Below are positions 34,732 through 46,427 of a stretch of DNA of 64,000 nucleotides, in pieces. The notes under the pieces are model-generated. The model had not been told where the DNA came from. It searched no databases and saw only the letters and a program-made list of their open reading frames with translations. Within the stretch, counting starts at the first letter, position 1; each line of letters opens with the position of its first letter. This DNA comes from Sphagnum magellanicum (Eukaryota > Streptophyta > Sphagnopsida > Sphagnales > Sphagnaceae): positions 3,410,001 to 3,474,000 of the forward strand of contig CM038914.1 in assembly GCA_021904315.1 (NCBI GenBank), in the 5' to 3' direction. The translations under genes were made by a program, and so were the position numbers.

Positions 34732-37212
34732 ACATTATATGGGGCAAACATCTATTTGTCTTTTTTGAATTTTTCAAAGACCAAAATGTTCGTGGCTAAA
34801 TGTTAAGGAGGGTTTTTTGTTCCATGTAAACTGATAGGTAGCCCATTTGGACATAGTACAAGATGATGACGACGATTCATTAAACTCTTCTCATCTTCTT
34901 GCTATGCCGCTTCTCATCTTCTTCCTCTCCCCGTCTCCTTTTTTTCCCCTCCCTTTTTTGGCAATCTCTCTGTTTTCGAGTAGCTCTTCAGAAGCTGCAA
35001 TGACAATTGCCCATGTTCTGCCTTTTGTTTTTGGTGTCCTCTGGTTTGTTTTTCTGTTTGTTGTGTTGGTGCTGTCCCTCATGCAGGAACTCCAGTGCAT
35101 TGGCAAACTATATGGGTTACCTGAATAAATGAACCAGAGCTCCATTGCACTGCAAACAGGTTGCAGTTTGTTTAGGTTTTGGTTTTGGAGCTTTGGTGTT
35201 GGTCTAGGAACCTTGCATTTGGGTTTTGTATGCAGGAGTGAAGCTTTCTCAAGTTTCATGAGCTGAAGAGTTGACATTTTGTGGCTTATGTCCTGCCCTT
35301 TTGTTCCTTTTTGTGGGTATGTTGGACTTAGGCCCCACAAATTCTGGTGATGATTTTTCCCTGGTTTTACAGGTGTCCCTGAGAGCCACAGGATTAACTG
35401 ACTTTTGCAGTTTGTGGAATCAAGGCTTATTGCAAGCATTCAGGGTGCAAAGGGGAGTTTGAGATAGTTCTTTGCAGCAGTCTTTTGGTAACTGCAAGAA
35501 TTCAGGCGATTGCAAAACAGCAAGCAGTGTGATGGGTTGCTTCTGCTTCTCATTCCCAGAATTTGAAACAAGGAGAATTTGATTCATGATGTATTTGGAT
35601 GTGAATTCTGCTTCTAGGGCAACGGTAATGACAAGTGAAGAAAAGGGTTTTGTGGGTTTTTGCAAAATTAGTGGGATTTCGCATCTAAACTGTGTGAAAG
35701 TGCTTTTTGGTGGGGAGATTTACATCAGAGAAGGAAGAATAGGAGAAAAAAGAGGTAGGCAGATGGAGAAATATGAAAAAACAGAAAAAGGAGGAAGACA
35801 AGGAAGACAATGGATTCTTGTATGTGTGTGTGGAGATTAATGGTTTTCAGTGCTTTTATGCTGCGAAACATGCAGGGAGGCTTCCATTTGGCATGCATTG
35901 GTCTCTCCAAGTTTCTGGCTATTGATCCTCGGTTCTGTTCCACCTGTTCTCTCAACAAGGTTGGTTTCCTTCTCTCCTTCCCAAGCAAACCCCTCATCCA
36001 AGGATACATAGGACTGAGACTGCAACCACATCCTCTGCTGTTCCTCAGCTGAGCTCCATTCTGGAAAACCTTAAAAGACAATCTGCACAGCATTTTGTAA
36101 TTAGTTTAAGAAAATGAAAACAGTTTGTTAGTCCTTGGATTTTCCTGTATTGGCACTCAAGTGCATTCTTCCTGCTATAGATTCAAACAAACAGTTCTCT
36201 CTCTTTGAAGAAGAGAGTTGGAGTGCTCATATATTTCAGAAATGATGTTTGGAATGTCATTTATTGAAGAGAGAGATTTCAGTTTGGTGTTCCCACCTTT
36301 CAAAATAATTGTTTGAAAGGTTTCTTCATCTGGACCATGGAGCTTTTCAAAGCTTGCTATAAACTCAAGAGATTTATGTGCTCCTGAAGTTCTCTAAGAT
36401 CTCTATTTTTTGTTCCTCTTTTGTTTTCCTTTCTCCTTATTTTTTTCCTCTCTTCTTGGCCTCCTTCTAAGATCTTCTCCTTCTTCTTTTGGTTTTATTG
36501 CAATAGCCAGCATCATGGCTTGTAATGTTAATTCCAGTTTTTGCAAAGATACAATGTCAAATGGAGCAAGATATATATCCTAGAAAGCGGCTTTGGGAGT
36601 TTTTCCATTGCCATTTTCCAATCACTGCAGACATCAGAAGAACTAAATGGTTTGATCTGTCTATTCAAAGTGAGGAGCTTAGATGCAATGGAAACAGTTG
36701 GGTGGAGGCTACTAAGTCGATCTTTTCTCCACAAGCCTGCAAAATTGTGGAGCTCAAAAGCCTCCCACAAAAGGTGTGCACATTTCTCACAGGGACATCA
36801 TCAATGTCCAACACATCACTTAACCATTTTGTAGTTCATCTAACTTAGCTCTATTTGGTGCACATGATGGAACTTCTGTTGAGAAAGAGAACAACATTGA
36901 TGGAAGTTTGGGAACTTCAGAAAAAGTCCTGAACATTTTGTGATCATTTCTGGAATGCAAATAATACTGTGCAGTGATTGAGCGAGATCCAAACTTTGCC
37001 CTTATTCAAAATGCTCTTGTTATTCCATGCTTCACCTTTGTGTAAATCTTCCCAGACTAGCTCGCTCAAAAAAATAATCAGAAAAGTTTGTGCGCAATCG
37101 GCTGCAGAAAAGCTTCAAAATGAGCTTGTGTGGTTATTTCATTCTGCAAAATTATCCTGATTCTTAGTAGTCGGGTCCCCCCCCCCCTCTGGAGCGGAGA
37201 TGCGAGACGGAG
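34732..37212. other. NNF1-like 3' flank and intergenic sequence
   Basis: Composition is gene-like and T-rich on the plus strand, with many short ORFs of at most about 180 codons on either strand, none matching a family I know. Part is probably 3' UTR of the upstream gene or a transcribed non-coding region. Confidence 0.4.
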
Positions 37213-37250
37213 CTCCAAACCCTAATTCTGGGAACTCCAAACCCTAATTC
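37213..37250 (+). promoter_or_regulatory. Paired telo-boxes upstream of CDC73
   Basis: Two exact AAACCCTAA motifs (37217-37225 and 37239-37247) sit in a 22-bp direct repeat, each in the context CTCCAAACCCTAATTCT. They lie about 390-420 bases before the CDC73 start codon. Telo-boxes near plant transcription starts are known regulatory motifs. The function here is inferred. Confidence 0.6.
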
Positions 37251-37635
37251 TCTCCTCGCGTTCAGAAATTTCCTTGACCTGTTTTTGGGCTAACGCAATA
37301 CCGCGCGCTGAAGAGCGAGAGAGTCCTCGCCGTCCACTCCCTTGTCCCAAATATTAAGAAACTTTGTTGGTTTGACCTTTGAACCCTGTTGGAGGAGTTT
37401 TGCGAGGAAGGAGAACTGGAGTTTATAGGGGTCGTGATGCTTTTGGCTATCTGTGCGTCAGGGTTTTTGTGTTGAATAGATTCGAGTGTGCGGAAGATAG
37501 CATGGAGCTTTTGAGAACTAGTTTTTTGTTGTTGTGCTGTGTCCATTTGCATTTCTAGGTGCTGCTGGAAGAAGGGGAGATTGGTAGCTTTTGTTGGGGA
37601 GGAGGAGGAGGAGTAGGAGTAGGAAGAGTGGAGGA

Positions 37636-39282
37636 ATGGATCCGTTGAGTGTGTTGCGAGACTACACGGTGCGGGGTGACTTGGAGAATGTGAAGTTGGT
37701 GGGGGACGAGTATCATGTCGGAGATGACTACCGCTTTCCTCGAGGCATCGAGACTGCGTATAGATCGAAGCAGGGAGGTTTCTACAACTTGGAATCGCTG
37801 GTTTACTTTGTTACAAATACGCATTTGCGGCATACTGACTACATGCAACTGGTTCGATCCGCAAAGCTGCAGATTGTGACTTTCACTGATAGAAAACCCT
37901 TACAAGATTATCTGGAAGGCAAAGTTGCTACCAACGATGCCATTGAGCTTTTGCCACCTGCACCTGCCATCTTGTCGTCCAGGGATGAGTGGGGAGGAGG
38001 AGGAGGAGCTGTGAAACATTCTAGAGGTGATCAGGATGCACTGGTCCAGCAGAGAGTGGATGAAGCAGCTTATCCAGCGTCCAAGAAGTTTCGAACACAT
38101 GCTGCCGATGGACAAGAAGATGAAAGCAATTACCCTCATGAAGACAAGGTGGTTTCAGCAATAGATTTGATCCGAGAAAGAGAATGGCCTGTTAGGGACA
38201 GAGAGAGCATTCTCCTGTGCCACAACAAGAATTTTGAAGGAATGCTGTTGCTGCTGAACAGGAGAGAGGATGAGAAGAAGCCTGAAACTGAAATGCGCAA
38301 GGAACCGGGGAAGTCATCAGAAGCTCTCATGATGCCAGGCTCCAATAACCCTGCCAGTCGGTATATGAATGTTGAAGAGAAGCGGTTCTGGAAAGATCAT
38401 CTTGGAACAGATGTAGCTGAGGAACTGGGCATTGATCCCTCACAATCATACATTGCTGATCACAAGAAGAAAGATGCATCGAGGTTGAAGCCTGAGTTGA
38501 AACATCATCAACCGCACCAACATCCTTATCACCAACCTTCAGTCCCAAATCTGAAAGCGAAAGCTGAAGGTGGACATCCTATCATCATTGTTCCCAATGC
38601 TTCTCAAACCCTGATCAACACATACAATGTCAAAGAATTTCTTGAAGATGGTACCTATGTTGCTCCTGATGTGAAGGCCAAGACTCTCAGTAAAAGACCA
38701 GAAAACGTTCTCATTCAGAGGAAGATGGGCCGTCATCGCCCTGTCACTTATGAAATCCAAGACAAACCCGCTTCTATGCCTTCTAAGGACTGGGATCGTG
38801 TTGTTACTGTTTTTGTTCTTGGGAAAGACTGGCAATTCAAAGACTGGCCATTCAAGGACCATGTAGAGATATTCATCAAATGTAGGTTCCAATTCTCCAG
38901 AAACTTGAAGTTGAGGATATGTGTGTCAATGGCGTATCAGTAATGGGAGTGTTTCTGCGCTTTGAGGATGATAGTGTGGAATCTGCAAAAGCAGCAATGC
39001 AATGGAATGTGAAGATTATCTCGGTATGTGAGCATTTTATGATTGGTGGTTGTGATGGTAGCATATACTTCTGAGCATATATGAAGCTGACCACACAGTT
39101 TGTGACATAGACTGTGCTACACTTCTTATGGTGCTATTTGTGTGTGAAATGCTGAAGTTTTTTATGTTGTATGTGGGCAGCTAAGCAAGCACAAGCGGCA
39201 TAAGGACAAGACAGCAGTCCTTGAATTTTGGGATGGTTTGGATGCTTCAATCAGAAGTCGCAAATTGAACCTTGTATATTAA
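37636..39282 (+). CDS. CDC73: CDC73/parafibromin homologue, Paf1 complex subunit
   Basis: Three exons (37636-38881, 38941-39023, 39181-39282) encode 476 residues. CDC73 binds RNA polymerase II as part of the Paf1 complex, which supports elongation and histone methylation. In plants it is called PHP and affects flowering time. The start is the ATG giving MDPLSVLRDYTVRGD. An in-frame ATG 45 bases earlier adds an arginine-rich leader absent from the family. The N-terminal domain (1-110) holds DYRFPRGIETAYRSKQGGFY and VTFTDRKPL. A variable linker carries glycine and histidine runs. The C-terminal Ras-like domain (about 313-470) reads IIIVPNASQTLINTYNVKEF, DWDRVVTVFVLGKDWQFKDW, KLMGVFLRFEDDS and QWNVKIIS. 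Intron 1 is only 59 bp and intron 2 is 157 bp. Both are GT-AG and restore the frame exactly. Two telo-boxes lie upstream. Confidence 0.95.
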
Positions 39283-41307
39283 TATGGAAATGGACAATTT
39301 TACTTGCTGGCTATGCAAGGATGGTTATTCACTTCCATGTCCACCAGTAATGTCTGTATCTGATGGTCATGTATTCTAAATGTTGCTCTTGTTGTGATAT
39401 AATCCTTCTGTTTCTCTTTTGCCTTTCCATCATTTACTGGAAGCCATTAGGTTCTCACACTTTGGATGACTAGTTTCAACCTAGTGTCCCGCATTGTTAC
39501 TGGGTTGGGTAGCATAGTTGCCATGTAGCCTGATGCAGTGGTGATTTGAATCCACAATGACTTGCAAGGTTGTTTGCTTTGATTCTTGCTGTCTGCAACA
39601 CATAAGCACAGAGGAGGATTGAAATATTAATTGGAGAGAAGGATGAGGGTCCTTTGAGTCATACAGCTACCAGGAAAATGATTATTGATGCTCAGTGATC
39701 TGCAGAGGGTAGAAAGATTGGGTTTCAGCAACTAAGTGTGTGGCAAAGTCACTCTCTCCATTTGCCTTTGTTGATGCTGCCGATACTGGTGAGTGAGCAG
39801 GCACAAGTTGCTAACACATTAAAACCAACAGAAATTCAATTCTTGAGACAATATTTAGCAAGCCTTGAGAACTCATGAATTTAGCTTCATTTAGGCATTT
39901 AGTGATGTGGTACGCTGGTTGTGAGATGGTGGTTTGGCAAGTCATGGATTCAGGGTCCACTTGAAGGACAGGATCTAAACAGCGAGCGGGAATGTTCACA
40001 GGTGTACAGTTCAATCAAACGTAGACATCAAGCTTTATGTGTTGCTTGTACCCCCTTTATGGTGTTTGCAATTGGGTCATCTGGTTGTATAGTTTGAGAA
40101 AGAAGGTTTGGAGGGACATGGCAGGGTCACCCAGTTCTTTCTCTTGCAAGCTTTTGAGCTCTACAGGGCTTTGTAGAATTCTGCTGCCATGAAGGGTGGT
40201 GAATATGTTCTAGGCAATATGAGCTTGAATCCTCTAGGCTTTCTGAACTAATTCCAAATCTGAAAAGGTATATGTTGTGTCTTTCACCAGAACTCCATCC
40301 CAGAGATCCACAAATACTCTATCACAGAGGCTCCAAAAGATTTGTGTTCACTAATTTATATGCAGAAGTAATTAGTATGTCCATGCAACTGTACTAATTA
40401 AGAATGTGAGCTGCTTCTTGGAATGCTTTTTGCAGGTACATATACTAAAGACTAGTTCACTAAGATTTCTCTTCATTCTGAAAAACAGATGCTGTTTTCA
40501 GTAAGATTGACATTCCAAGGTACAATCATGGGTGACTTTACAACATATCCAAAAGCAGTCTAGGTATCAAGTGAAGCAAATCCACCAATAACCATATCCC
40601 ATACTTAGTACAAATCCCTTGAAGAACCTAACAATCAGTTCTTCTGCAAAAGCTTTGAGGTGAGAATATTTATGTCAAACAAAAAGAAAATATAACTTAA
40701 AAAGAGAGAAAGTTTAAACAAGCTACAGTTGGTGCAATGTCACCCATTGTTTACCATTACATGACCATGGAAGCTTGGGCTCTGCTTCTCCATGAAATTG
40801 AGCATAGTTTCAGATGCTGCTATATATACAGATTCAAACCTGAGGCTCTCTTGGGATTGATTTTCAGGAGGATTTTTAGAAAAACCAAAGCTCCAAAACC
40901 AACAGTCCATTTTGTTGCAACTGTAACTCTTCTGCAAGCCACAGTTTTCTGTCCAGAACCTGCTTATGTACCAAAATGCACAAGATACTTCACAGATGCA
41001 ATTACCAAAAGTGCTTGCCTTGGATCAGAGTTCTGTCCGAAGAAAAGATCCAGAAAACCTGAGAGAGACCCGGAACCTGAAGAGATCAGAAACCTTAAGA
41101 GATCCAGAACCTTTTGTATGTACATGAGCATAGAATATATACCTTGTGTTATCGAAAGAGCTTGGGCAACAGACCTGGATAAGAGCTTTTTTGTCTGAAG
41201 AAGAGATTGACCATGAGCTTGATCAACTTGATGTAAAAAACCTCATGAAGAGTGTTTCAAGTGAGTGAAAGGAATCCTGGTTTGGTTGATAAGTTCAGCA
41301 GAAAACC
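39283..41307. other. Intergenic between CDC73 and the nuclease gene
   Basis: Convergent 3' flanks of the two genes. The longest ORF (40737-41198, plus, 153 codons) matches no family I know. It contains a short repeat coding for arginine, proline and glutamate (AGATCCAGAAAACCTGAGAG and variants, 41046-41112) and is probably not a gene. Confidence 0.4.
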
Positions 41308-42438
41308 TTAGAATGGTCTCATCTTCTCCTTCCTGATGATGCGGAGCTTGACAAGTTCATCTCGCCAATGTGCAGCATCTGCATACCGCTCCTCAGTTGC
41401 AGCAATTAGCATGCTCATCACCATAGCTGCTTCATCTACTGCAAAAGAATCTCCCTTGCTTGCAACTTCTTTGCTGCAGAAAGAGGCTGTTGCAGCTCCC
41501 TTGAGCTTGAACCTCTTGGAAATCACAGCTCTGCCTCCAGACTCTTCCTCCACCACCACAGGCCAGACTGCATCAGCTCTGATGATGCTTTTGTTGATGA
41601 AGATTGGCACCTTGCACCGCACTGCAAAATTGATGGCATCAGAGGGTCTGGCATCGACACTCAGCAGAGCTTCTTCCTCCTCATCCTCCTCCTGCTGCTG
41701 CTCTGCTCCTTTCTTTCCAAAGAGGATGCGGGCATAGTAGGTGTCCACAACACGCTCAGTGATCCGCACCATCTTTGTCTTATAGTTCAAAGCTTCCAGC
41801 ATCTCCTTCATGATGTGGTAGCAATTCGGGCGACCAAAATGCTCCTCGTCATGCAAGGCTTTCATAAGCATGCTCACAGCTCCTTCTCCTACCACAATGG
41901 GAAGCATGAGATCAGATCCATCTTTTACCTTGAGGAAAATGGTGGGTGTGCTGGTCTTGTACAGCAAGCGTCCCTTGCTTGGATTGATATGATCCACCTC
42001 CTGCTCCCTGCCATTGGCCAACATCATCAGAAGCTTCCCATGCAGTGGCACCATGCTCACGGCGTCCATCACTTGTGCCTCCAGGTACTCCATTGTACCG
42101 CTACTGTTGCTGTCATCCTCCACATGACTGCTTCCTCCCCCATTCGAGCTCTCATAGCTGCTGCAAACCCACCCTCCACCTCGCCCCCATCCCTTTGCCA
42201 TCCTTTCTTCCTGCGCTTGCTTCTTCATGCTCCCCCATTCCAAAACCCCCTGCTTCAGTCGCAAAGGATGATGCTGATGGTCTGCAAGCTTCAAAGCTCC
42301 TCCTCCTCCTCCTCCTGCTCCTGCCCTAATGCTCAAGGGGCTGCTGAGCACCTTGCACAGACGAGATTGGGGTTGCAACAAGTGCAGGGTTTCCATGGAA
42401 CTGCCGTAACAACCAAAAAAGCTTGTTACTAGAATCAC
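41308..42438 (-). CDS. Bifunctional nuclease, BFN plus UVR domains (BBD-like)
   Basis: Intact 376-residue single-exon ORF of the plant BBD (bifunctional nuclease in basal defence response) family, related to wound-responsive proteins with RNase and DNase activity. Residues 1-115 are a low-complexity, basic, serine/glycine-rich leader that may be a targeting sequence. The BFN (DUF151) domain spans about 123-285. It includes LEAQVMDAVSMVPLHGK, TIFLKVKDGSDLMLPIVVGE, RPNCYHIMKEMLEALNY, RITERVVDTYYARILF and the signature VDARPSDAINFAVRCKVPIF. An acidic Q/E-rich loop (247-257) interrupts it. A UVR-like helix pair lies at about 338-366 (IAATEERYADAAHWRDELVK). The family is usually 310-340 residues, and the extra length is the leader and acidic loop. 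Three ATGs lie near the start, so the exact N-terminus is uncertain. Confidence 0.93.
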   Translation of the reverse strand: MILVTSFFGCYGSSMETLHLLQPQSRLCKVLSSPLSIRAGAGGGGGGALKLADHQHHPLRLKQGVLEWGSMKKQAQEERMAKGWGRGGGWVCSSYESSNGGGSSHVEDDSNSSGTMEYLEAQVMDAVSMVPLHGKLLMMLANGREQEVDHINPSKGRLLYKTSTPTIFLKVKDGSDLMLPIVVGEGAVSMLMKALHDEEHFGRPNCYHIMKEMLEALNYKTKMVRITERVVDTYYARILFGKKGAEQQQEEDEEEEALLSVDARPSDAINFAVRCKVPIFINKSIIRADAVWPVVVEEESGGRAVISKRFKLKGAATASFCSKEVASKGDSFAVDEAAMVMSMLIAATEERYADAAHWRDELVKLRIIRKEKMRPF

Positions 42439-43317
42439 AAAATCGACACCCAGAGCTTCTTAAGAACACAACCTGATGCTCGCTCGCTCGCTCTAGGGAT
42501 GTTCCGGACGCTTGCCGTGAAGTGCGACGCAGGCTACCTCTAGGGATCGGTGTCTGTGCATTCTCTTTTCTTCTCCTTGGTTTTGTTGTTGTTGTTGTTC
42601 TTCTTCTTCGTCTTGTCCTTCAATCTTTCCTCAACACGCGCGCACGCACACACACAATCTTCTCAATGATGCTTTCAAGCACCAAAGAGTCGACAGCTAA
42701 TCCAAAAATCCCACACTACCTAAACGTTTGTACAGAATCGCTGCGAGAATCAAAGACGTAACAAAAACGCGGAGAAAGAAAAAAAGAAAGAAAGAAAACT
42801 TCGCTTGCAATCGTCGACGGGTTCACGACAAACTTCGAAGAATATCACGATTCACCCGGGGTTTGGAGTTCGGGTAAGTACGGATTTTGGGGGATTGGTT
42901 TGCTCTTGCGATGCTCTCAACCAATCCACAACGAACTCCTGCTTCAGTAAGTAGCCAACTCTTCTTCTGCTGCTAAATCAGAAATAGTGCGTTCTCGACG
43001 CAAATCGAAACCCACACGCGCGCAACTCCCCGAGACTTTGGCCTTCTTCCTTTTCATGTTCAACTGTCTCGCAAGTGGCAGGGAGGAGAGACGACAACAC
43101 AAGGTATTCGTTCGTTCCTTCGTTCATCCTCGTTCGTTCGCATCCTGACTGAACCTTTTTCGGAGATGCGAATGATACAACGGACTTGGTTTCCAAGTCG
43201 CCACATTTATGACCAAAAACATTCTGAATTTGCCATATTTAGACGATAGCCTAGGTTGCAAAAAGTCGTGAAAATATAGGAGCAATGCTAAAATTTTGCA
43301 TCCTTCCTCTCTGACCT
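42439..43317. other. Promoter and 5' flank of the nuclease gene
   Basis: GC-richer than the flanks, with short repeats CGCTCGCTCGCTC (42480s), a TTGTTG run and ACGCACACACACA (42600-42660), and several CG-rich patches up to about 43150. Likely 5' UTR and promoter. No second gene was recognised. Confidence 0.45.
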
Positions 43318-43360
43318 TTAGCCAAATTTGGCTAAATCCACTTGTGGATGCTGACCAACC
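43318..43360 (+). repeat. Dispersed GCCAAATTTGGC repeat, copy 5 (fragment)
   Basis: AGCCAAATTTGGCTAAATCC followed by TTGTGGATGCTGACCAACCC. This matches the core and the GGATGATNNCCA block of the other copies. The T-rich lead and tail are not recognisable. Confidence 0.4.
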
Positions 43361-44183
43361 CACCTACCTGGAAAGAAAAAAACAAAGATCATCCTTCTTG
43401 GTCCGATTCTCAACGTGGTCGGGAAAAAGGGAGGGCGGGGTAATGCCCTTTTTCTTTCTCATAATATGATGACTTAACAAGGATTTCTTTTCACAAGAAT
43501 ATTTCCTAAACATGATAAAATTTCATCAAAAATTTTTTAATTTGAAATTTTAAGAAAAAAGGAATAAAAAAAATCTTGTTTGAAATCAAATGCTTAATAT
43601 ATTTAATAAAAAACTGAAAAAAATTCAATTTCAACTTTTTGTGTGATCAAAATTTTCCCGCAAATGACCTAAAAGTTGATTTTTACCAAATACATATATA
43701 TTGAAGTGAAAATGAAAATAATGGTTTAAACAATGGAAAAAAGTTTAGGTTAAAATGTTGTATTTCAAATCCAAATTGACGCAATTAAGATTTGGGTGTA
43801 CCCATGAGTTGCATCATTAAAATCCATAGGATACCTTGTTCATTATTACCATAATTTAGCCACCAAACCCCAAACAAGATTTTTTATTCATGTAATCATT
43901 CATGTAATCAAAATTAACTAAAATCAAAGAACAATAATAAAAGGTTTAAGTTAGGTTTAAAGGTTTCCGTCAGATTTTTTTGTCCCATATTAAATATAAC
44001 ATTGTATGTTGTCTTTTTTCTCACTAGCATGAACATTTTGCTTGACTTCAACTTTCATTTTGTATTGTTGCTTTTGAGTTTTTTCAAGAATGTGTTTTTG
44101 CAAGTGTGTGTTTGTTATCTATTACTTTGTTTATTTGTTATCAAATTAATTTAGGAAAGTTCTACTTTTTTTTCTTTTGCACA
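43361..44183. other. AT-rich intergenic stretch
   Basis: No gene or element domain seen. Confidence 0.5.
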
Positions 44184-44547
44184 ATGGTTGTTGTTACAAT
44201 AAAAGAAGCTCAATTAGTTTTTGTGGTGGATAATTTGAATTTTAGAATTAGAAATGTTGTGTTTGAAGCAAATGTGTTCAATAGGTATGGCACTTTTGAT
44301 TGAATTGCAAATAGAAGCATGGAAGATTCATGTTATGCATATTTGGATTGTGATTTGCTAGACAATGCAACTCTAACCATAATCACTATCAAGGTGAAAT
44401 CATTTCAAATAAAAATGAATGAACATCATATGCAAAAATGCATTTTTGTGAAGGTCAATTTTCTTAGGATTGAATCAAAGTCCAAAAGGGGATTTGAGAA
44501 AGATGACATGTATGTTATTATAATTGAATTGATAACCATTGTGTCAT
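44184..44547 (+). pseudogene. Decayed ORF of unknown family
   Basis: A frame from about 44184 (MVVVTIKEAQLVFVVDNLNF...) stops at 44303, then reads on from 44319 (MEDSCYAYLDCDLLDNATLT, KCIFVKVNFLRIESKSKRGF, EKDDMYVIIIE) to 44549. The two parts appear to be one old protein with a stop between. The strand pattern and the KGD/FxxV features faintly recall OB-fold (RPA-like) proteins carried by some plant Helitrons, but I do not recognise the family. Confidence 0.35.
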
Positions 44548-44549
44548 AA

Positions 44550-45250
44550 ATCATTTTTGTTGGTTCCCATGTTTGCACATAGATTCCATTAGAAAATTCA
44601 TAAGTACTAATGAGCATCCACAGTCAATGGAGCACCTAAAGCTCCAAATTTTAAAGCTTCTCCTCTAGGTTGAGTTTTCAACATAGTTGCTGCAATTCCT
44701 TGCACCACAAAATTAGGGTTTGTTGCTCACCTAGTTGCAACAAGCTTTAGTTACCTACTTGCCTGGTTGTTGTGAAGCTTGGAGTTAGGCGAGGAATCCA
44801 AATCCGTTCACGCCAGTTTGATTCTTCCAAGCAGCAACAGTTACAAACAACATTGCGTAGTGGATCACAAGTCCCAAGAGCAACACTCGCATGCAAGAGA
44901 TTGGAGTAAGCTGAAATTGAAACAAGCCAGTAGCAAAAACCCGAAGAAAAAGAAAGAAGCCCCAACAAAGGATGCCCCCAAGAGGGAGGGGCTACATGAC
45001 TACTTGGAGATCTGGCCTGTGTAGAAGCATGCCATCTTGAATAGCAACATCAATATCCTAAGTAGAAATCTGCAGATGGAATAGAAGAAATGAGTAGACG
45101 AAAACCAAGAGAAGAAAAATGAAGAGCTAAGTGTTTCCCCATTTTTTTATTTTTTGGTTTTTGTTTTTCTCCTTCTTTCTATAAGTCATTTTACATACAA
45201 AACCTTTTTAAAAAATAGACATTGATTTAGGGTTTAGGGTTTAAAGAACT
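44550..45250. other. Intergenic before the LINE relic
   Basis: Ends with a telomere-like TTTAGGGTTTAGGGTTTAAA at about 45227-45246, immediately before the first recognisable LINE codons. Otherwise nothing recognised. Confidence 0.45.
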
Positions 45251-45255
45251 ATGCG

Positions 45256-46125
45256 ATGGCGCTCGATGCTACACCATTGTTGTGTCCTTTCATTATAGCG
45301 TCGAACATTTTCATGTTGAGGAAGGACACTACCAAGTAGCACTACAACAATGTCGGGCTCATTGTCCTAGACAATGCATCCCTGGCGATCTACTAGGCAG
45401 CCCTAGCCGGGCACTAGCTGGTGATGGGCTTCAAGACTATTAATTCACCTGTTAACGTGTAGCTGTCCAAGATGGAGGTGGCCATCGAAAACACTGTGTC
45501 CCTCACGGTCGTTAGCAACCTTACGGTTAACCAATTGATGGAACGCAAGGCGGCTATGGTTTTCACAGCCAATGCTGCATTTGCAAAGGAGCCCAAGTGG
45601 ACCACGGTGATGGCCAAGAACGTGCGCCAGGTGGTCAGCCGAGCTATGGAGACCCTGGCCGACACGCCCAAACAAGAGGAGCGTAAGCTTAACTTGTGCC
45701 TCACGGGATTTGAGGCTAAGGAGGGCGAGACTGAGAATGAGCTAGTGCAACAACTTAACATAAAACTACTGCAGGGCCATATGAAGTTACATGCCAAGGT
45801 CGTCACCGCCACGCGGCAATGACCTGCTACTGCGCGAGCCTCCACCCCAATAGCAGGCGTGCACCTTGGCGTGGTGTTGTTCAAATTTGCGACTAGTGAA
45901 AACCACTAGGCCGTGTTGCGATGGTGCAAAGGCCTAGCGAGGACCAAGCTGGGCCTGGACAAGGACCTCACACCTGTGTAATAAGCACGCAAGTCAGAGA
46001 TGTGGCCATTGTTCAAGGAGGCCAAAGCAGCATGCAAGTGCGCCTTCTGGCGTGTAGCCGAGCTCTTCGTCAATGGCACTTAGATTTGCTCGCCTTCCTC
46101 TATTTAAGGGCACGGGGACCAGAGC
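45256..46125 (+). pseudogene. LINE ORF1 relic
   Basis: One frame stays readable for about 290 codons with at least nine in-frame stops. Readable blocks include NTVSLTVVSNLTVNQLMERK, LNLCLTGFEAKEGETENELV, AGVHLGVVLFKFATSE, KGLARTKLGLDKDLTP and WPLFKEAKAACKCAFWRVAE followed by LFVNGT. Several stops sit where Gln or Arg codons are plausible, for example a TAATAA pair just after DLTPV. LINE ORF1 proteins bind RNA. The assignment rests on position before the endonuclease. Confidence 0.6.
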
Positions 46126-46427
46126 GTGGTATTATGGAACATGCACGAGGATGGTGTAATAAACTAGAAACAAATGTGCAAATGCTAGAGTTGTTTCAGG
46201 GTGGTGACCCTGTATTACTAACCGAAACCTAGCACTTCCCAAGCTAATATTTGCCATATGTTGAAGGGTTTGATTCACTTGCGGTAGCACGCACTGTGTA
46301 GCTGGGAAAAACAAAAGCGATAAAACATAATGGGGGGGTTGTTGTTTACTTTCGTAGCCACCTCAACCTAAACCTGACACAGTGGAAGGAAGGAAGCCAT
46401 GATTTTTATATATGGTTATAAGTCAAC

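Noticed and set aside
37591..37635. Upstream in-frame ATG extending CDC73 by 15 residues
   Set aside because: The arginine-rich leader is absent from the family, and MDPLSVL is the conserved start.
38882..38900. A 19-bp GT...AG segment as the CDC73 intron
   Set aside because: Too short to be spliced, and it does not restore the conserved LMGVFLRFEDD frame. The 59-bp intron does.
40737..41198. 153-codon ORF between CDC73 and the nuclease gene
   Set aside because: No recognisable domain, and part is a short repeat. It lies in convergent 3' flanks.
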